Source of the DNA: an uncultured Collinsella sp.
GTDB taxonomy: Bacteria; Actinomycetota; Coriobacteriia; Coriobacteriales; Coriobacteriaceae
Reading direction: 5' to 3'
NCBI GenBank assembly: GCA_900542305.1
Contig: UQMU01000019.1
Span: forward strand, 1-45,544
DNA length: 45,544 bases
Shown piece after piece: positions 7,980-13,857 of the stretch (position 1 is its first letter; every line of letters starts with the position of its first letter). The notes under the pieces were generated by a model. It saw only the letters and a program-made list of their open reading frames with translations, had not been told where the DNA came from and made no database searches. The translations under genes and the position numbers were made by a program.

Positions 7980-8492
7980 CTACAGCCCCAGGCTCTGCTC
8001 GGTGGCGGCGCAGGTGAGCTCGCCGTGTTTAACGCCGCGCAGGCCCAGCAGACGGTCAGCCAGCTCGTAGACACGCTCGCCGCGACCCTTAAGCGCCAGA
8101 ATCTCCAAGCAGTTGTGATGATCCAGATGCACGTGCATGGTCGAGACGATTTCGTCGGTGTAGTCGTGCTGCACCTCGTCCAGGCGACGTGTCAGGTCGC
8201 CGGTGTGATGGTCGTAGATCATGGTGAGCGACCCGATGACCTGCTCGTTGGGCGTTCGCATCTGCTCTTTGGCAATGGAGGCGCGAATCAGATCGCGCAC
8301 GGCCTCGGAACGGTTGGCCACGTCGCCGCGGCGCGCGATTTGCTCGTCAAAGCGGCGCAGCAGGTCGTCGGGCGCGGTGACCGAAAAACGGACCAGCTCG
8401 GAGGCGGAGCCGCTGCAACGGCAGCCCACGTCGCCGGTCGGCCCGTGCGGATGCTCGTGCTCGTGATCGCAGGCGTGCTCGTGCTCGGCCAC
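7980..8492 (-). CDS. nikR: NikR-type nickel-responsive regulator with His-rich N-terminus
   Basis: This 170-residue protein is a ribbon-helix-helix plus ACT-domain repressor. After an unusual His/Cys-rich leader (residues 1-30, including EHEHACDHEHEHPHG and CRC), the DNA-binding part reads ELVRFSVTAPDDLLRRFDEQ, followed by a helix pair. The C-terminal metal domain carries the high-affinity site motif HVHLDHHNCLEIL, matching the NikR His-His-Cys ligands. The start is GTG, one base after the stop of the upstream 82-residue gene. Its place next to hypF fits a role in matching hydrogenase maturation or nickel uptake to nickel supply. The leader may be an extra metal-binding tail. Confidence 0.9.
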   Translation of the reverse strand: MAEHEHACDHEHEHPHGPTGDVGCRCSGSASELVRFSVTAPDDLLRRFDEQIARRGDVANRSEAVRDLIRASIAKEQMRTPNEQVIGSLTMIYDHHTGDLTRRLDEVQHDYTDEIVSTMHVHLDHHNCLEILALKGRGERVYELADRLLGLRGVKHGELTCAATEQSLGL

Positions 8493-8493
8493 G

Positions 8494-8742
8494 CTACACC
8501 AGCTTTACGGAGCCAACAGAGTTATGGTCGGCCTCGATGGCATCCTCATAGCCCTCGAGTGCGTCGTGCGCCTCGTGGAGCGCCGCCATGGCGGCCTCGA
8601 GCTTGGCGCCAATGCGCTCCATATCAAAGTTCTCGGTTGCATGCAGCAGCTGATGGCTCCACTCGTGGGCGAGCTCGATCGTGTCGTCGACCTGCTTGAC
8701 GCTCATGGCAAGCTGGCTCATGTTCATTCCGACGTCATGCAT
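8494..8742 (-). CDS. small helical protein of unknown function upstream of nikR
   Basis: This acidic 82-residue protein has no family I recognise. It begins MHDVGMNMSQLAMSVKQ and is predicted almost wholly helical with many His and Glu residues (AHEWSHQLLHATENF). It is not HypA: there is no CxxC zinc pair. The stop codon lies one base before the nikR start, so the two are surely co-expressed. A metal-related role is only suggested by context. AAGGAGA precedes the ATG. Confidence 0.7.
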   Translation of the reverse strand: MHDVGMNMSQLAMSVKQVDDTIELAHEWSHQLLHATENFDMERIGAKLEAAMAALHEAHDALEGYEDAIEADHNSVGSVKLV

Positions 8743-8828
8743 GGGAAATCTCCTTTTGTACGGGTCTAATCAGTGGTTCAGATTCTACTACGGAGGGCTC
8801 CCGCGCCCGCCGCTGTATGCCAGTTGTC

Positions 8829-10103
8829 CTACGGTGCCAGTGAAGCAAGCGGCGCGACTACGACACCGTCTTCCCGTCGGTAGGCAGTTGCGGTTCCAGT
8901 GAGAACGAGCAAGAAGGACGCTTCGCCTTGGTGGGTCGCATCGATTTTAGATGCGAGTTTCTTGAGATTGGCGGCAGCGGTGTCTATAAGCTTTGAGCCA
9001 AGCTTAACCTCAACCAGAGCGTACCTGCCGTCATTTAGCACGAGTACGGCATCGGCTTCAAGGTCGGTCTTATCCCGATAGTGGTAAACCTTGCCGCTAA
9101 GCAGATCCATATAGGTGCGCAGGTCGCGGATGCACATCGATTCAAACAGAAGCCCAAATGTTTCAAAATCTTCCAGGAGCTTTTGAGGCGTTGCCCCCAG
9201 GGCTGCGACCGCAAGCGATGGATCGCAGAAATGGCGCGTCGGACTCGTCCGTACGGCGGTTTTTGAGCGGAGCCGCGGGGCCCATGCCTCGAGATCTTCG
9301 AAAACGCAGGAGCGGGTCAAGGCGTCGACATATTCAGAAACGGTATTTCTTGAGGGAGGTTCTCCTTGCATGTCAGCGGCGATTGTGGCGAGCGATGCCT
9401 CTGTCGAGATATTGCGGGCGTAGCTTCGAATAATCTGGGCCATCCAAGTCTTATTTCTCCGCAGTCCATCAATCTCGTCGATATCGGAATCAAGCAGTTC
9501 CGAGATGTAATCAGGGGCCATGGATAGCGCAATCCCATGGTTTGGCTCGGTAACCGCTTCAGGCCAACCTCCTCGGCAAAGTGAGTAGACGATACGTTCG
9601 ATATCGAAGTCGACCATATCGGCAACATCGGTGTTTCCATCAAACAGGCTTGCCAGCGAAACTGATCCTGTTGACTCGCGTGATTCAAAAAGTGACATCG
9701 GGCGCATGTTTATACGTGCTATGCGGCCGACTCCTGAGTGTGCCGGCATTTCGCTTGCCCGAGGCGTTGCGGAGCCGGTGAGGATAAACCTGCCTCGTCC
9801 TTTGCCGCGGTCGATCGCGAACCTTACGGCGTCCCAAAGCTGTGGGGCCATTTGCCATTCATCGATGAGGCGTGGCTCATCTCCTTTGAGCAGGAGAGAG
9901 GGCTTCGAATCGGCAAGCTGGATGTAGCTCGGACCGTTATCGGGGTCTTGCATGTAGATGCTGCTTGCGGCTGCCTGTTCAGCCGTTGCGGTCTTGCCGC
10001 ACCATTTTGGCCCTTTGATTTGGACGGCCCCAGAAGATTTTAGTTTTCTGGCGAGCACTTTGTCCGCGACTCGTGGTAAATAACCGTGTTGAATTGAACC
10101 CAT
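8829..10103 (-). CDS. AAA_14/DUF4143-type ATPase
   Basis: A 424-residue cytoplasmic P-loop ATPase of the AAA_14 plus DUF4143 family. Visible parts: Walker A (GPKWCGKTA, about 31-39), Walker B (RLIDEW, about 78-83), the sensor ILTGSATPR, a helical middle, and a C-terminal DUF4143 region with a PD-(D/E)XK-like signature (LEADAVLVLNDGRYALVEVK). The nuclease-like residues E-D-EVK look intact here, unlike in the relative at 43628. The function of this family is not established. The ATG at 10103 has AAGGAGGG upstream. Three tandem 23-bp repeats lie just upstream of the promoter. It opens the accessory island. Confidence 0.85.
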   Translation of the reverse strand: MGSIQHGYLPRVADKVLARKLKSSGAVQIKGPKWCGKTATAEQAAASSIYMQDPDNGPSYIQLADSKPSLLLKGDEPRLIDEWQMAPQLWDAVRFAIDRGKGRGRFILTGSATPRASEMPAHSGVGRIARINMRPMSLFESRESTGSVSLASLFDGNTDVADMVDFDIERIVYSLCRGGWPEAVTEPNHGIALSMAPDYISELLDSDIDEIDGLRRNKTWMAQIIRSYARNISTEASLATIAADMQGEPPSRNTVSEYVDALTRSCVFEDLEAWAPRLRSKTAVRTSPTRHFCDPSLAVAALGATPQKLLEDFETFGLLFESMCIRDLRTYMDLLSGKVYHYRDKTDLEADAVLVLNDGRYALVEVKLGSKLIDTAAANLKKLASKIDATHQGEASFLLVLTGTATAYRREDGVVVAPLASLAP

Positions 10104-10126
10104 GTCACCCTCCTTGCTAGCAGGGT

Positions 10127-10132
10127 ATTATA
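10127..10132 (-). promoter_or_regulatory. -10 element of the DUF4143-type ATPase gene
   Basis: TATAAT is read on the minus strand, 23 bases before the start codon. No consensus -35 is found; the tandem repeats at 10141-10201 occupy the -35 position. Confidence 0.5.
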
Positions 10133-10140
10133 CTGTTAAT

Positions 10141-10201
10141 TTGTGCAAGTTGGACGATTTAGATTGTGCAAGTTGGACGATTTAGATTGTGCAAGTTGGA
10201 C
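10141..10201. repeat. tandem 23-bp iteron-like repeats upstream of the ATPase gene
   Basis: TTGTGCAAGTTGGAC-GATTTAGA is repeated exactly at 10141-10163 and 10164-10186. A third partial copy (15 bases) lies at 10187-10201. The array overlaps the -35 region of the minus-strand ATPase gene. It may be a binding site for the ATPase itself or for the neighbouring Xre protein. Confidence 0.85.
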
Positions 10202-10241
10202 ATTATATCTAGTAAACATTCATGATGCCAAAAGAGAAGCC

Positions 10242-10583
10242 CTAGAGTCTCCAGGCCTTTGTCGTATAACGCATGATGTCAAGAATGTCGGCCTTGATGT
10301 TTGGTGGCAAGGCTTTGAAGAGCGATAGATATTCGTCTTCCTGAGCAGTAAAAAACGCAGGGCTTCCGTCTGGATCTTTGGTATAGCCAAGGATATCGTT
10401 GGGCGTGCATCCAAAGAGATCGCACAATGCAACAATGCGGTCCTCTCCTAGTTTTGCTCGACCTGTTTCCCATGCACTATATGTCGCCTTGCTAACGCCA
10501 AGACTGTCCGCAATTTGAAGCTGAGTAAGCCCTGACTTTTTGCGGATTCTGGCGAGTGCGGTATGTTTATTGGTCACATCCAT
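10242..10583 (-). CDS. Xre-family transcriptional regulator
   Basis: This 113-residue protein carries a helix-turn-helix of the Cro/CI type (residues 8-62): RIRKKSGLTQLQIADSLGV, then SKATYSAWETGRAKL. A short C-terminal tail follows. It is divergent from the chaperone-like operon that starts at 10731 and probably controls it, or the ATPase gene, or both. The ATG at 10583 has GGGAG upstream; the ORF could extend to 10610 but lacks a site there. Two similar 13-bp sequences 40 bp apart in the divergent promoter are candidate operators. Confidence 0.85.
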   Translation of the reverse strand: MDVTNKHTALARIRKKSGLTQLQIADSLGVSKATYSAWETGRAKLGEDRIVALCDLFGCTPNDILGYTKDPDGSPAFFTAQEDEYLSLFKALPPNIKADILDIMRYTTKAWRL

Positions 10584-10635
10584 GTCGCTCCCGTCTGATA
10601 TCAAGAGCAACTTTGCAGTTCGGTGCCGGTCAAAT

Positions 10636-10693
10636 GTCTAACTGGATTGTCCTTAGGTGCAATAATTGACATAAAGTCTAATTTGAATAAACT
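10636..10693 (+). promoter_or_regulatory. promoter and possible Xre operator of the chaperone-like operon
   Basis: A consensus -35 TTGACA (10666-10671) is followed after 16 bases by TAAACT. The related sequences GTCTAACTGGATT (10636-10648) and GTCTAATTTGAAT (10676-10688) are exactly 40 bp apart, about four helical turns, and the second covers the -10. Confidence 0.45.
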
Positions 10694-10730
10694 CAAAACC
10701 AATATAAATAGACATCGAGGAATGGTGGCT

Positions 10731-12290
10731 ATGGGGAGAGTTGTTGGAATCGATCTTGGGACGACCTATTCGGCCGTCGCTGTGTTGGGAGACGATGGAC
10801 TTCCCGAAATACTGAAGAATGCGGACGGAGAACCGACTACACCTTCGGTTGTTTTATTCCAATCATTTGACGGAAAAGACGAGCCGCTTGTTGGAACGAT
10901 GGCCAAGCATTCGGCGGCAAGTGATCCCGATAATGTTGTCCAGTTCGTTAAACGGCAGATGGGAAATCCGGATTGGAGATTCGACTCCGACTCGGGCGTT
11001 TCCTACTCTGCAGAAGAGGTTTCCTCCCTTATTATCAAAAAATTATTGCAAGATGCCGAGCAGGCACTTGGAGAAGAAGTATGCGGAGCCGTGATTACGG
11101 TTCCCGCATATTTTGATGATGCAAGAAGAACTGCGACAAAGCAGGCAGGTGTAATTGCGGGCACCAAAGTGCTTCGCGTGTTGAATGAACCGACGGCTGC
11201 AGCCCTTTCCTTTGGTCTCGATACCGAGAAGAACGGCGTCACGCTTGTCTATGATCTGGGCGGCGGAACGTTCGACGTGACGCTTCTTAAGATAGAGGAC
11301 GGTTGCTTTACGGTTATCGGAACCGATGGCGATAGAAACTTGGGCGGATTCGATTTCGATAACGCCCTCATGTCGTTTGCAGCGGAAGAGCTTTCGAAGC
11401 AGGGGGCGGGTAATGTTCTTGAGGATTATCTGATAAGCGCTGAGCTTCGCGAGAAGTGCGAAATGGTGAAGCGCACTCTCTCGAACGTGGCAAAAGCCAG
11501 CCTTCACATTTCGAAAGACGGAAAGCCCTATCGCGTAACTATTACGCGCGAAGATTTCGAACGCGTAAGCAAGTCGCTTCTAACTCGAACAAAAGAACTG
11601 GTTGAGGATGTGCTCGAAGACACTGGCTATTCATGGTCGCAGATCGACCATGTGGTTCTTGTGGGCGGTTCGACGCGTATGCCGATGGTGCACAAACTGA
11701 TTGAAGAAATATCGGGAATGAAGCCTGAGCTCGGGGTAAATCCTGATGAGGCTGTTGCCATGGGAGCCGCCGTTCAGGCAGCGATAGAGATGGAGTCTAG
11801 TCTTGATGAGGCGGGTTTACCGAAGGATGGTTTGCCTGACATGCCCATCTTCGAGGTCCCGAGCGTTGTCATCACCGATGTGACATCGCAACCTTTGGGG
11901 GTTGTGATGCTCGATAAGGATGGCAAGGATTACAACGAGGTCGTGATTCCGAGGAATTCGCCCGTGCCGGGAAGTTACTCACAAGATGCAGCGACGGTCT
12001 GTGAAAACCAATCATGCGTCAACGTCCAGGTGACGCAGGGCGATGACCCTGATTTGAACTATGTGGTAATCATCGGATCTAAAGAGATACCGCTTCCCGC
12101 TGGCCTGCCCAAGAGTTCTCCCATCCGCATCGTCTATGAATACGACAAAGAACAGACAGTGCATATCCGTCTATATGACGGGGAGAACGGACGACTGTAC
12201 GGTGAGTTCGAAATCGACCGCGTGGCGAATATGGACGAGCGGCAACTTGATGCTGCCGTTAACAAGATGAAGAACATCGAGATCGGATAG
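10731..12290 (+). CDS. DnaK-like Hsp70 protein without a C-terminal lid
   Basis: An Hsp70 homologue of 519 residues, against 630 for the housekeeping DnaK in this window. The nucleotide-binding domain is complete: GIDLGTTYSAVAVLG (phosphate 1), VPAYFDDARRTATKQAG, LNEPTAAALSFG, YDLGGGTFDVTLL (phosphate 2) and VGGSTRMPMV (adenosine). A short beta domain follows (VTSQPLGVVMLDKDG onward), and the protein ends near residue 519 without the helical lid. It could therefore bind a client or partner but not close over it as DnaK does. ATG 10731 is chosen because GAGGA lies nine bases upstream; ATG 10722 is possible. It is the first gene of the operon, followed after 8 bases by the J-like gene. Confidence 0.88.
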   Translation: MGRVVGIDLGTTYSAVAVLGDDGLPEILKNADGEPTTPSVVLFQSFDGKDEPLVGTMAKHSAASDPDNVVQFVKRQMGNPDWRFDSDSGVSYSAEEVSSLIIKKLLQDAEQALGEEVCGAVITVPAYFDDARRTATKQAGVIAGTKVLRVLNEPTAAALSFGLDTEKNGVTLVYDLGGGTFDVTLLKIEDGCFTVIGTDGDRNLGGFDFDNALMSFAAEELSKQGAGNVLEDYLISAELREKCEMVKRTLSNVAKASLHISKDGKPYRVTITREDFERVSKSLLTRTKELVEDVLEDTGYSWSQIDHVVLVGGSTRMPMVHKLIEEISGMKPELGVNPDEAVAMGAAVQAAIEMESSLDEAGLPKDGLPDMPIFEVPSVVITDVTSQPLGVVMLDKDGKDYNEVVIPRNSPVPGSYSQDAATVCENQSCVNVQVTQGDDPDLNYVVIIGSKEIPLPAGLPKSSPIRIVYEYDKEQTVHIRLYDGENGRLYGEFEIDRVANMDERQLDAAVNKMKNIEIG

Positions 12291-12298
12291 GAAATCAG

Positions 12299-13411
12299 AT
12301 GGAAGAGTTTGTCGACTACTACGGAATCCTTGAACTGCAAAAGGACGCCTCGATTGAGGATATCGAAGAGGCGATCAAGAAAACCAGAAAGCGCTTCAGG
12401 CGCCTCGAGGGCTCGCCCGATGCGGAGCAAAGAACGAACGCTGAGAAAATGATGCAGCGCTTGAACGAAGCGGATGAACTGTTCCACGATGAAATGCGTC
12501 GTGGTAAGTACGATGCGTCGTATGACGCAAACAAGAGGGAAGTCGGGCGAGAGCCCCATGGCGAGAGCCCAATGTCGAGAACCTCGGGAAGAGACTGGGT
12601 CGCAGACGCAAAAGCGTATTATGAGGCGGGCCAATATACAAATGCGTTCCATTCAGCTTGCGAAGCTGTTCGAGCTGACGCGTCTGATGGGTCGGCTTGG
12701 TTGTGGCGCGCGCGTGCTTCCCAATTGCTTGATAAATATGACGATGTCATTTTCTCAACATCCGAGCTGCTTAAGTTGGATTCGGACGACGTGTATGCTC
12801 GAAAGCTACTGGCATTTGCCTACTACATGACCGATGAATATGAGAAAGCTGAATCTCAGCTTCTTGTTGCTCAAAAGATTGACCCGTCGGATTACTTGAT
12901 TTTGGCGCTGCTCGCCGATGTGAGGTACTACAGAGGTCAGTATGACGTGGCCCTGCAAATGTGCCGCAACCTTTACGAGGCCCATCCGGATTCTGAAATC
13001 GTTAGAAATTCGTTGTGCCGTTGCCTCCGACATGATGCGGAAGACAAGATGAGTTCGCAAGGGAGCAAAGTTTGCTTCGCCAATTTGAAGCAGGTTGAAT
13101 ATGTAGAAAAAGTAATAGCGGAACTAGATTCTATGGGGAAAGTAAATAGCGAAACAGCAAAATGGGTTGTGCAAATGCGCGGAATGACCGAGTGGGCACG
13201 CAAGAGGCACTTTGTAAATCAGGAAAATATTGGCAAAGCGATAATCGGTTTCATTGTGCTGTTCTTTATACTCGCCGCTGTTGGTGCTGTGTATGTCTTG
13301 ATTTACGTGGCGATCGTTGTTGTTGTGGTCATGTTTGAAGTGTTTCCCGAAGGATGGCGGATTAACAAGCGAAATCTAGGAGATGCCGCTTGGAAAACAG
13401 GGCTTCAATAA
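12299..13411 (+). CDS. J-domain-like/TPR membrane protein lacking the HPD motif
   Basis: This 370-residue protein starts with a J-domain-like fold (YYGILELQKDASIEDIEEAI, then LNEADELFHDEMRRGKYD, residues 5-75). The HPD tripeptide that stimulates Hsp70 ATPase is absent; the loop reads FRRLEGSPDAEQ. Residues 98-230 form tandem TPR-like helices (AKAYYEAGQYTNAFHSACEA, then YDVALQMCRNLYEAHPDSE). A long hydrophobic stretch (about 310-348) would anchor it in the membrane, and a short basic tail follows. It is most likely a membrane docking partner for the DnaK-like protein rather than a true co-chaperone. AGGAAA precedes the ATG. Its TAA overlaps the next start (TAATG). Confidence 0.82.
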   Translation: MEEFVDYYGILELQKDASIEDIEEAIKKTRKRFRRLEGSPDAEQRTNAEKMMQRLNEADELFHDEMRRGKYDASYDANKREVGREPHGESPMSRTSGRDWVADAKAYYEAGQYTNAFHSACEAVRADASDGSAWLWRARASQLLDKYDDVIFSTSELLKLDSDDVYARKLLAFAYYMTDEYEKAESQLLVAQKIDPSDYLILALLADVRYYRGQYDVALQMCRNLYEAHPDSEIVRNSLCRCLRHDAEDKMSSQGSKVCFANLKQVEYVEKVIAELDSMGKVNSETAKWVVQMRGMTEWARKRHFVNQENIGKAIIGFIVLFFILAAVGAVYVLIYVAIVVVVVMFEVFPEGWRINKRNLGDAAWKTGLQ

Positions 13412-13857
13412 TGGATGTACGGTGGGACCAGGCACTGGACGGCTTGGACAGCGATCGCCGGGCAATTATTGACTGCGCCGCACAGCTCAAGACGTCCCTC
13501 GCGTCTCTCAAATCAGACTCAAACAAAATCAAAGACCTGGCTACTGGCGAAGCTTTTGCAACGTTGTTCACCGAGTTGTTGTTGGCAATTGACAGATTTA
13601 GGTCCGAACCTCTATCGGAGGATTTGCGAACCTCGATTGTGGATGAAGTCATCGAGACGTGCGGTCATTACGGGCTTGAGCGGGTTTCGTGTGCAGGGAA
13701 GGTCAACTTGCGGGAGCATGAAGTCGTCGGATTGATTAAGACGTGCGACGCATCAAAAGACGGGGAGATTGCCCGGGTGGAACGGGATGGATATAGGCTT
13801 GGCGTAAGGCTTCTTCGCCCGGCGCGAGTGGTTGTCTTTCGGCACGAAGAGGACTGA
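13411..13857 (+). CDS. GrpE-like protein
   Basis: A 148-residue protein with a GrpE-like layout: an N-terminal helical part (LKTSLASLKSDSNKIKDLA) and a C-terminal beta part ending VERDGYRLGVRLLRPARVVV. That ending matches the GrpE signature (GY-LG-R-LRPA-V-V). GrpE is the nucleotide exchange factor of Hsp70. The long N-terminal coiled coil of normal GrpE is shortened. The start ATG overlaps the previous stop by one base; a TTG at 13390 with AGGAGA upstream is an alternative. With the two genes before it, this completes a divergent Hsp70/J/GrpE triad. The final stop overlaps the next ATG (TGATG). Confidence 0.75.
   Translation: MDVRWDQALDGLDSDRRAIIDCAAQLKTSLASLKSDSNKIKDLATGEAFATLFTELLLAIDRFRSEPLSEDLRTSIVDEVIETCGHYGLERVSCAGKVNLREHEVVGLIKTCDASKDGEIARVERDGYRLGVRLLRPARVVVFRHEED

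Noticed and set aside
8494..8742. HypA
   Set aside because: It sits beside hyp genes and starts with Met-His, but lacks the zinc-binding CxxC pairs and the family's length.
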